Assembly: GCA_963931865.1 (NCBI GenBank)
Contig: OZ007506.1
Span: 11,967,301-12,031,300, forward strand
Origin: Axinella damicornis
Taxonomy: Eukaryota > Porifera > Demospongiae > Axinellida > Axinellidae
Reading direction: 5' to 3'
DNA length: 64,000 bases
Shown here: in pieces, positions 12,605 to 46,836 of the stretch
Layout: every line of letters starts with the position of its first letter
Numbering within the stretch: position 1 is the first letter of the stretch
The notes under the pieces: model-generated
Database searches by the model: none
The model's input: the letters and a program-made list of their open reading frames with translations, nothing else
What the model was told of the DNA's origin: nothing
Translations under genes and position numbers: made by a program

Positions 12605-14369
12605 CTAACTTGCAGTTGCTGCCACAATTATTACAGACAGTGGTTTCCTGCAACAATTTTTAAAACCCTGTATGACAATTTACAATGATAATTGTAACTA
12701 ACTCCTATGATTATGACTGGTGTAATTAGCATCTTCACTTCTCCTATATAGCTTGTATTACACAGGTTCATACCCATTCCACTAGGCCTTGACACATTAA
12801 GCTCTGCATGCTTTTGTTCCTTGTTCTATATTCTCTTGTGCTCAGCATTCATGCCTAATATGCTTTCAAACTTGACCTACATAATTATATATTACTACTC
12901 AACGAAAATCCCTATTGTATTGCAGCATGACACTCAATAATTGTGGTTTTGCAATGGGGAGAACACTAGCTCCTCTGCTGCTACAGCTGAGTACGATTAG
13001 TTGTGTGGCGGACAATACTATTATTGTGTCAACTGCATGGACTACATACACAATCCACAGTGTTGCTATAATTAAAGCCATCATCTGTACCTCTTGAGTT
13101 GTTGATCATATTAATGCTACAGTTGAAGAGACCCAAGTAGGCACATCGTTAACTCCAGTGATTTTCATACCATTCCAAAATTTCAACCTCTGGCAATACA
13201 ATTACCTATCACTTCCGAATCAGTTCGCTTTGATTTGATAACCCATGGCAGAAATGCCATATCTACAATGCAGAAGGTTTCAAGCAGGTCTTGGGCCCCA
13301 TTAACGGGGGATGGTGTTGCTGAACTCACTTGAGTTAGCTGGTATTGCTCACAAACATGTTTTCTAGAAGGGCAAGGGGCAAATTCCTTATAAGGCAAAC
13401 CACCCTTCAACAGAAAAACCAATGGCTATATATAGTGGGATTTGAAGTTTTGAACTCAGGACAGACCCTGAGTTCTAGAGACTCTCACTCTATATACCAG
13501 TGCACTGCCGCACACCCAATTTTCGATCACAGCTCGCATGCAGGTCAGCATGCATGGACTATACTCCAGCTGCATGGGGTATACCAATCCCACTGCAACA
13601 TACACATTGTATACCACGATACATATAGGCCAGCCATACGTGCATGCCATTTCATAGTTAAATGTTCAATTTTGGGTGAAAGGTACATGGCACACTACTG
13701 TTCAGCAAGATATAAACCAGGAAGAGAGGTTGAAATTGGCTACAAAAAAATGATAGTTCAGTGTTCAATATGGCTGAGGACACGGCCCTCCGGATCCCTG
13801 ATGGCCACATCCAGTGGGACAGTGTAGTCCGGCCACTATAGTTTGGCTGGGTGGTGGAATGAGGATCGAGCATCTCACCAGGGAAAGAACTGATAGAGTA
13901 TCGGAGCCAGCTGACTGTCTTGCTGTAATATTGTCTGCCATAAGAGAGAGGCAAGTCTTTTAGGCGATGGTAACACCTCCGGTGGCTGAGAAAATATAAT
14001 AATTCAAGTCCCCAGGACAACGAAGGGAAGTTGTTAGGCGATAATAATAAGCGCCCTGGGGGATAAGAGGTCCAAGTCCCCAGGGCAGGGAAGAAGCATC
14101 GGGTGGAAAAAGTCAAATGAGTGGTGTGCTTTATATTACTCTAACATAATTGTTCATAGTACGTTTCTTCACTTCAGGGACTCATGTCGCCTTCACCAAT
14201 CTCTTTCATCCCCTCCCATACCCTCCCTGGTTCCACTGTAACTAAAACATCAGAGAGGTACAATGTCATTGTACATTTGCAATTACACACACTGATAAGT
14301 TACAGAGGATTGCTGATTGAAGTGTAGGTTACAGCAATTATTCATCATGGTGTGGTGTCGCTACCGCTG
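12605..14369. other. intergenic interval between receptor (+) and PSMD14 (-) 3' ends
   Basis: This is a convergent intergenic stretch. Apart from the tRNA-like repeat at 13430-13535 and a weak direct duplication of 'aagtccccagg.ca..gaag' words near 14000-14095, I see no gene. The 160-codon plus-strand frame at 13345-13827 runs across the SINE and shows no family resemblance. Both genes must end in this interval, so their 3' UTRs lie here. Confidence 0.6.
13430..13535 (-). repeat. tRNA-derived SINE head (minus orientation)
   Basis: On the minus strand the order is 'gcggcagtgcactggtata.agagtgagagtctctagaac' and then 'ctgagttcaaaac'. This resembles a degenerate A box, a Ser/Leu-type variable arm and a B box GTTCAAAAC. 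The canonical GTTCRANNC is recognisable but mutated. I see no functional tRNA. Confidence 0.5.
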
Positions 14370-39847
<25,478 letters not shown>

Positions 39848-40849
39848 CTGTGGGATAAGTAAACAGCTATTGATGATACTACGGACACAGATAATGGGCA
39901 CCGTCAACCTAGCCCCATATTCTCCCTCCTGAAGAAAAGGGCCTGATATCCTCATTCCCCCAGTGAAGCGCCAGAGCGCCAGGTATCCTCATTCCCATCC
40001 ACTCACCTAAGGAAGGGCCTGGTTTCTCTGTCAAGTAAATCTTACACATTCTCAAAGAGTCACCAAAGTAGTGAATGAGATATGAAGCTGGGGATTGTGT
40101 CATAAAAACAGCGATGTCCGTAAAAATGGTTGTCAAGGTTGGTCACACTCAACCAAAGGTTATTAGCCTCCTCTATAGTCATGTACGAATCCTATCTTGC
40201 ATTCTGTGCTAGCTACGAAACTAGGACTAGCACCAACAGAGAGCTACATCGAACGTACAAAGCATACATGTAATCAGACTAAAAGGTATGATTCCAAAGG
40301 GCTGCCGAGTGACAAATGACCAGCAGTGACACAGTCTTCTCGTGGAGTGACAAGATGGCACAATTTGGAGTTTCACATCTTGTATCACAGTGAGCCCCTA
40401 TAGACAAATCGGCTGCATTTTTTCTACACTTATTGGATGAGCCTCACAGTGAGTCCCACATACATGAGTTAGCTGTAAATATACATGCCGTAGTTAGTTC
40501 GTTGTGCCATAAATCACTTTCAGCTCATACTTTGAGCGTTCTGGCATAATGTGATCTATGAACAACTCAATGTTGCAACAACTTGACTGAACTTGTTGAA
40601 GACTGAGACACAAACCATGAACAATCTAGGACGAAGACCACTCATGAACCTACCCGTTCCATTGGCCAGAGCGATAGGGGCTGGGAAGCAAAGATTTAAT
40701 CTGATGATGCTATTATTTGCCAGACTTCCAGTTCTTCTTTGAAGTCACTCGTCACATGTACCGACCTCTTCAATAGTTATATAGCGCACGATAGGGGCCA
40801 GAGCATATCAAAAAGGTGGGGAGAGTGCATTCATCTGTTCATGCTATCT

Positions 40850-41095
40850 CTATGCCCTGCGGTGCTGGACCAGTGTGCAGCAGCTACAAGCCATCACAGT
40901 GTGATGTGCCTGCTAGACGGTTTCAGCTAACAGTTCCCGTGTTAAATGTTACATGCGTGTACTTTTTGTGTCATATTCTGTTGCCTGAAGTTGTCAGTCA
41001 CATTCTGATGACAGTCATGTGCATGCAACTGCTCCACATTCAGCACGTGCACCAACTCAGCCTCACCCACAACGCTGTGCATTCGTCTAGTGTAG
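40850..41095 (+). repeat. dispersed repeat, family R1 copy 2
   Basis: 'ggtgctggaccagtgtgcag', 'gcgtgtactttttgtgtcat', 'gtcacattctgatgacagtcat' and 'gtgcaccaactcagcctcac' appear in the same order as at 2735-3025. Confidence 0.6.
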
Positions 41096-41491
41096 TATTT
41101 TATTAATACAGAATGCTGAAAACCACTAGCAGCTCTTATATTACATCATGCAGGTGAAATTAAAAAAATGACTCAATTTACAAGTGCTCATGCAAGGACA
41201 GACATGAACCTAGTTTAAGACATGAACCTAGTCTCACGAGCCAGCCCACATCTGCAAGGGCGGATGTACAGTCATTTGACCAGACCCTTCCCTCCCGTGC
41301 AGAAGTGGGATGGCTCACAAGATTACAACGCACAGGATACTTCTTCTAAGGTCAGATCGATGGAGACCATTTAGAGACAGTGAGCATTTTCATCTGTTGA
41401 TATACCATTGGATCTTCTTCTGCCTGACTCTCTACTCTGACGATTGCCATAGTAATTAATGGTAAAAGACAGCATGGTTGTTTTCATGTGT

Positions 41492-41757
41492 TACCGTAGT
41501 CGCACGTTATTAGGCGCAGCTCACTTATAGGCGCATATTCACTGTTAAGCACAGGTTCAACTCTCGTCCCAGGTACTCGCTGTTAAGTCTGCAGTCTTCT
41601 TCAATAAACTTGGGCATTTTCGATCCTACAGAGTGAATTAAAGCGTACTTCCTATTCGAGTAATGTCATTCATTCTTAGGCGCACCTTGCTTATAGGTGC
41701 ATATTTCCTTCCTGTGGAGTTATAGGCGCATCCACCTAATAACGCGCGACTACGGTA
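41492..41757. mobile_element. MITE with TACCGTAGTCGCRCGTTATT termini, copy 2
   Basis: TACCGTAGTCGCACGTTATT at the left and AACGCGCGACTACGGTA at the right. It shares internal 'cttcctattcgagtaatgtc' and 'tataggcgcat' words with 33422-33747, but the central part is reversed and the perfect palindrome is lost. Confidence 0.85.
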
Positions 41758-41865
41758 ATACAATCTTTAGATGTCCCGCAGAACACAAGGTGTGCTGGAC
41801 CAGGGTGGCTGTGTGTGATATGCCTGCTAGGTAGTTCAAGGGTAGCCACTTACATGTCACCCGTA

Positions 41866-42122
41866 GAAGCGTTTGCAACCGGGATCAAAAGGGAATCAAG
41901 CGATCAACGCTCTTTTTAGGAGCAGGTCAAGGGATCAAGACGCACTCTGAGAGACTAAGATCAACGGATCAAGCAGTTTCTCAGATAAAGGAGGTGTAGC
42001 AACAACTTTGACCTTTGAACCCCCGGATATCAAGCGATCAAGAGCATCAAACATTGGACGGAAATGATCAAGCGATCAAAAATGATCAAGATAATTTCTT
42101 GATCCCGGTCACAAACACTTTC
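41866..42122. repeat. hairpin element with (GATCAAG)n interior
   Basis: GAAGCGTTTGCAACCGGGATCA on the left and TGATCCCGGTCACAAACACTT on the right are inverted. Between them 'gatcaagcgatcaa' words recur about eight times. Confidence 0.65.
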
Positions 42123-42161
42123 ACAGGCAATATGTGGGTAATTTCCCCTTGTAGTTCTATG

Positions 42162-42222
42162 TAGTCTCGCGGGCCAGCCTCTCGCCACACCCACTGTGGC
42201 GAGAGGCTGCCGGCGAGACTAG
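42162..42222. repeat. 60-bp hairpin
   Basis: TAGTCTCGCGGGCCAGCCTC TCGCCACA and its reverse complement GTGGCGAGAGGCTGCCGGCG AGACTA fold around 'cccact'. The outermost 'tagtctcg' is shared with the 'GTTCCCAGGC' MITE group. Confidence 0.7.
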
Positions 42223-42819
42223 GTTCTATAGGCCCTACGTTATGAAAAGAACTGCTACTATAGACAGGGATTTAGTTCCTGTGTTGTAGACAATCGTGTA
42301 TTACTTTTTCTATGATATCCTGTGGCCGACCCTGGGCTGTCAGTCACATGCCGATGACAGGGGAGTCAGGAGAGTCATGTGCACCATGCTACATCCTACA
42401 TCCTGTACATGTGCATTCGCTCAGGCTCGCCCCACAATGACTTTAATACTACATGTACATGTACCTGGCCCATTCCCGGTAGTCCTCCGGCTCCCAACTG
42501 TAATAGTCTGTCCATTCTCCAAACTGCCAGTCAGACAAAGTTCTAGTCTCGTCCCCAGACCCCGGCCCTCGAGACTAACAAAGTTCGGCACTACATATAA
42601 CGTTCCGCTACACGTCCGGATATCCAACTATTGGCCGCCTAGCCTCATTTGATATTCCGCGTTTGGGCCGGCCGGTATTTTTCGTCGGCGCGCGTAGGGG
42701 GAGGAGCCTGAGAACTAGACTAGGCCGGCCTGTGGGCCGGCCTGCGCCGTATGAGGCTATGGCCGGCCCACCAGCGCCGATAAAGAGTCCGTAGGTTTCC
42801 GGCTGGGCACGAGACTAGG

Positions 42820-42930
42820 AAGCTCAAGTTCAACGGGTTCACTGTCTTCATCCTTCACAACAAACCACCACCTAGCTACTCTTTCCCTGTGGCATTTAAT
42901 AGACTTGAACGGCCTGCATTTGACAGTTAG
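42820..42930 (+). other. orphan exon-like terminal frame (36 codons)
   Basis: After GACTAG|G the frame KLKFNGFTVFILHNKPPPSY continues to a TAG stop at 42928-42930, with alternating hydrophobic residues and no repeat character. Upstream the sequence is MITE-like, so any partner exon is absent. It may be the last piece of a gene destroyed by insertion. Not recognised. Confidence 0.25.
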
Positions 42931-43599
42931 TTATTAATTCTATCTGTGGCTCTTTAGAACTGCATGAGGTAACTAACTGCAGTGATAGGAGAGGATTTAC
43001 AGTTGTTCTAACCACAGAGTGGTTAGCCTGAAAATTTCCATGACAACCAGTTAATTGTAGTTACCATGACTAGCTAATTGCATAAGACAACCTGCCCCTG
43101 TAAAAACTAATTGGTTGTTTTAACCACAGAGTGGTTACCCTGCATCAGGTTGCAAAGAACCTGGAGGCCATGGTTATGATGGGCGGTTTGCATAAGACAA
43201 CCTGCAAAGGCAAAACTGGCCCAGATCATCTCACTGATGATCTTGCCAGGAACACTGCAAGTTCACCACAACTTTCATGCCCTTGATGGCAGCAGCCCCT
43301 CACAGATGTTTAGTGGTTAAGATTATGGTTGTAGATAATGATAATCTGGACCATCTTCCTCTCTAATGCAATTAGTCTCTGCATGAACCCCTTCTTCTAA
43401 CCACCGTCTCCAGCTTGTCTGCAACCAGGGTTGAAACACCTGATTTGTTTTTGCAGTGCTATAGCACCTGGGAATGATGCTAACATTTGCCATGCAGTCT
43501 CAAAACGTAGGACAGTGAATATTCATATGAATGCTTAAGCTCCCTGAACGGAAACAAGCTTAAGGAGGAGAGTCCTAAAGTTACAACTTGTCAACGACT

Positions 43600-44030
43600 G
43601 TAGCTGTCTCCACAGAGTGGGGCAGTGTGTGTGACGACTACTTTGGGTTTGAGGAGGCCACCATTGTCTGTCAAATGCTGGGATTCAGGGCGGCCAGCAG
43701 GAGCTGGAATGTTAACAAGCTAGACGTTTCCACACGATTTGGGTTGTTGCATGATCTTGAGATTGTGATGAACAAAATTAATTTGTTTTATCTTTTGTTC
43801 CTTGTCTTCCATCCCTCCCTCCTCTCCCCTTCCCCTCCCGGCCTCCCCTCCCCCTCTTCCTCTGCCTCCTCCTTCCTCCTCCAGAGCACATTTTGCAGCA
43901 AATATCGCTCTGGATGATGTTCGATGCTCCGGCAGGGAGGACGAACCCTTTGAATGCATGCCAATGTTTGCCTTGGGGCTCGCATGACTGCAGTCACAGT
44001 GAAGATGTGGGAGTGGCATGCACAAGTGAG
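43600..44030 (+). pseudogene. SRCR-domain fragment with frameshift
   Basis: A first exon-like stretch reads TEWGSVCDDYFGFEEATIVC then QMLGFRAAS. A second, after CCTCCAG at 43883, reads IALDDVRCSGREDEPFEC. Both are diagnostic of a scavenger-receptor cysteine-rich domain ('EWGTVCDD', 'VCRQLGF', 'DDVRCSG.E'). The expected closing WGSHDCSHSEDVGVACT is present, but in another frame after a shift around 43960-43980. A C/T-rich intron (43800-43880) separates the halves. The rest of an SRCR receptor is not visible, so I read it as a decayed fragment; a sequencing error at one base is the alternative. Confidence 0.75.
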
Positions 44031-44374
44031 CTTGATCACATGATTGAATGCTGGAGTCTGGTTGGTTGAATGATCAAAGTTCTGGGGCATGCGTGACTGC
44101 CTGCACATTGAAGGTGCAGTACTGTAATACTATACAATACTTAAAGTTTATTCAACTGTTTACTTGGGAGCTATATTATGTGATTGCATACTCATTGACC
44201 ACTATTGCATGTTCTCAAGTACAGGATGCTACAATCAATAATTAAGCATGCATGCATGACAAGTATACGTAGCTACAAGTCATACTAGCAACTTCTAACA
44301 CACATGCAGCTAGCTACAATCATACAAGCCTTAAGTTGCATCTAACCTAGCTGTCTTTGCATGTCCAAACCGTC

Positions 44375-46087
44375 TTAGAATCGGAAGCTGTGGTTACCAC
44401 ATTTAAGCCTTTCATCACGCATGGCAGGAATGAGCCCTTTCTGGAATACAATTGACAGAAGCTCATCAGCATCCTTGGTTTCAGGATATTCATTTATCGC
44501 CCATTTGACGTAAACCATGAACTCATTCCAATCCACATAGCCATCCTGGTCCATATCCATTGCTTGCAGACCCAACTTCGTGCTGTGGCATCGGTAGCAC
44601 CCGAAATAGGGAGCCATGAATCCATGATAGAAGGAGTCAAACTGCAGACGCTCGTCTCCCTTTTCTTCATCTTGCATATCCCAGAAGTCCCATAACTTGC
44701 GGACCTCAGCAATGAGGTTCTGGTGGTGTGGCTTCTTAACTTCTGCTGCTGCAATGACCTCACTCATTTCTTCAGTAATCTTGCCTCCAGATCGATCGAA
44801 AAGGAGGGCGATCCCAACTTTGCTCATGTACTCCTCTTTCCTACCATGATGTAGATCCTCGAGCATCTTGTCCTTCATCTTTTTGGCGATGTCATCTGTG
44901 AACTGCGGATCCTCACCAAACAGGTTGATCAACCTCCCCTTAATCATAGATGGTGAAGCAAGGGTGGTAATACGGTTTGGGGTTTGCACACCAAAGAAGC
45001 CTGCCATGTCGAAGTCTCCAACACCCAATCCACCAAATACCAAGTCAACAGCCCGTTCTCCATATACGACTTGCTTGGGATGTGGATCTTTTCCAGTCGT
45101 GATTTGGGTGACCCTTCTTGCAGCCTTCCTTAGATGGGTGCAGTTGTATTTCTCAAGGATCTTGGTGTTGCCTAGACGGATTAAATTCATCAATGTGACA
45201 GAAGAGCAAGCATGCCCCATGGCAGCACCTTCCTCACACAAGCTAGCCCAGACACCATTTGCCCCGCTGCTCAGACAGTCCAACGCCGAAGCCGTTTGGA
45301 GATCCCATTTTTGGTGAATATGAGCCAACAGCTTTCCTGACTTCCAGCCGTTGGCGTCCATCACTCTTCGCACACATGCGGTCCACGCTTCCAGTTCCTC
45401 CGGAAGATACTCTCCCAGTGGGTCTTCAAAGGCAAGACCGAACAAGCGTTCGTGCGGTGGCAGCCGCGCGATGAATCGAACGACGGCAAGTACACGTTCG
45501 GGCACTTCGGTCATCGCCAGTGGAAAGTCACGAAAGTTGATGAGGATGCGAGCGTCTTTCCAAATATGGCGATGCACCCAATTGAACCGCTTGTGGAGAA
45601 GCTGGCACATGTCTTCCACCGTGAATTTTTCTCCCCATGCGCAATTCTTGTCAGCGAGGTCAAATTCGAACACAGTATGGCGCAGCCCAAATTGCTTATT
45701 CTTTCGCAACCCCACAGGAAGCGTCTCGGTGTCGTAAGCACCATTCCGGATGCCTTCTGATACTTCGGAAAAGGAGTAAAAGTTCTCGAAATCTTCGCCG
45801 CGGTCGGCCAAGTACCGAACGAAATCGTCGTCAATGCGAGTCATGTGCGCGAACGAAGCGACTATGATGTCCTTGAATCCACATTTCTTTACCTCCTCGT
45901 ATATCTCGATCTTGTTCTCCAGAGTGTGGCTGCGTAGCTGGCCAACGGTGCTTTCACGGATCGAATTGTCTAGCACGAAAATGTCCAAATTCTTCAGCCG
46001 CTCGCGCTTTTGGGTCCGCACCTTCTCAATTTCCGCCTTGATTTGGCGCACCTCTCCATCAAATTCGCTCGTTGCCGGAGTGCACAT
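44375..46087 (-). CDS. DRE-TIM metallolyase-like protein with C-terminal EF-hand, intronless
   Basis: The single-exon 570-residue protein begins with a coiled, charged segment (13-35), followed by LDNSIRESTVGQLRSHTLEN (39-58). This is the region where HMG-CoA-lyase-like/pyruvate-carboxyltransferase enzymes have 'D.(L/T)RE'. The barrel continues with GFKDIIVASF (70-79). HIH at 256-258 aligns with the HxH divalent-metal ligands of that family. GAAMGHACSSVTLMNLI (287-303) occupies the position of the family's glycine-rich cofactor-side loop. The C-terminal part (about 420-570) is helical and ends with a canonical EF-hand loop DMDQDGYVDWNE (511-522), so calcium binding is likely. A cytosolic, calcium-responsive lyase or condensing-type enzyme is my inference; substrate unknown. 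The first Asp of DRE is replaced by Ser (N-S-I-R-E), which may alter catalysis. Absence of introns differs from most neighbours, though ERGIC2 is also intronless. Confidence 0.8.
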   Translation of the reverse strand: MCTPATSEFDGEVRQIKAEIEKVRTQKRERLKNLDIFVLDNSIRESTVGQLRSHTLENKIEIYEEVKKCGFKDIIVASFAHMTRIDDDFVRYLADRGEDFENFYSFSEVSEGIRNGAYDTETLPVGLRKNKQFGLRHTVFEFDLADKNCAWGEKFTVEDMCQLLHKRFNWVHRHIWKDARILINFRDFPLAMTEVPERVLAVVRFIARLPPHERLFGLAFEDPLGEYLPEELEAWTACVRRVMDANGWKSGKLLAHIHQKWDLQTASALDCLSSGANGVWASLCEEGAAMGHACSSVTLMNLIRLGNTKILEKYNCTHLRKAARRVTQITTGKDPHPKQVVYGERAVDLVFGGLGVGDFDMAGFFGVQTPNRITTLASPSMIKGRLINLFGEDPQFTDDIAKKMKDKMLEDLHHGRKEEYMSKVGIALLFDRSGGKITEEMSEVIAAAEVKKPHHQNLIAEVRKLWDFWDMQDEEKGDERLQFDSFYHGFMAPYFGCYRCHSTKLGLQAMDMDQDGYVDWNEFMVYVKWAINEYPETKDADELLSIVFQKGLIPAMRDERLKCGNHSFRF

Positions 46088-46184
46088 CTTTGCGCATATG
46101 CAGCACTATAGTCTACATGGTAGCGCGCACGCATTATATAGCCTAATCGTGATGGGGTTGTATGGCTTCGGTTGATAAACATGT

Positions 46185-46836
46185 AGCTGGGTGCCTGTGA
46201 AAGCCGGAACGCGGAACGCGGAACGGAAGTAAAATGCGGCCGCGCGCTATCATCACCGGGCGTCTTTATTCACTGGACTGGACTCACCCAAAATCTGCAA
46301 GGTGCCTTTTTCAGTGTAGGACAGAAGCTAAACATACTTATTTAGGCTATTCACTAAAGTTGCTTGCATAGCCTGCTTTCGTGTCTTCGCTCGATCGAGT
46401 CGGTAGAGGTCAAAGGTCACGTGCATATTTAATGAGCTTCAATGAAAAGATTAGAAGAGCATTTTATTTACCGCAGACATCGAACTCCAGCCTTTTGCTG
46501 AAGCATAGAAAACAGAAAATAATATTCCTCTATCATCCACGACTGACTGAAGCGCATTTTGTTGGAGCTCATTAAATACGCACGTGACCTTTGACCTCTA
46601 CCGACACGAAAGCAGGCTATGCAAGCATAAATTCTTAGCTTCTGTCCTACCATAGATATATGTCCTACACTGAAAAAGGCATCTTACAGATTTTTGGGTG
46701 AGTCCAGTCCAGTCCACCAGTCCAGTGAATAAAGACGCCTTGCGCGTACGGTGATAGCGCGCGCGCGGCCCGCATTTTACTTCCAATCCGCGTTCCGTTC
46801 CGCGTTCCGCGTTCCGGCTTTCACAGGTACCCCAGC
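46185..46836. mobile_element. palindromic MITE (about 640 bp) in the upstream region of the EF-hand gene
   Basis: The termini CCTGTGAAAGCCGGAACGCG and its reverse complement CGCGTTCCGGCTTTCACAGG face each other. The inverted arms extend about 270 bp and include 'gcgtctttattcactggact', 'gtgtaggacagaagctaaac' and 'gaggtcaaaggtcacgtgca'. The inner part is homologous to pair B at 30985-31262/32345-32640. It lies about 100 bp upstream of the start codon at 46087, so it probably overlaps promoter sequence. Confidence 0.85.

Larger units (their letters stand above)
39848..43580. other. PSMD14 5' flank and repeat-rich interval
   Basis: It should contain the missing PSMD14 first exon (candidate at 40654-40662) and its promoter. 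Other recognisable content is R1 repeat copies at 40850-41095 and 41765-42470, the MITE at 41492-41757, a hairpin element at 41866-42122, a 60-bp hairpin at 42162-42222, GC-rich GGCCGG words at 42660-42780, and an exon-like stretch at 42820-42930. I see nothing else identifiable. Confidence 0.5.

Noticed and set aside
13345..13827. 160-codon plus-strand frame
   Set aside because: Runs through an antisense SINE; no family resemblance or splice context.
45259..45867. Several plus-strand frames opposite the EF-hand gene
   Set aside because: Antisense shadows of a long, well-supported minus-strand coding sequence.
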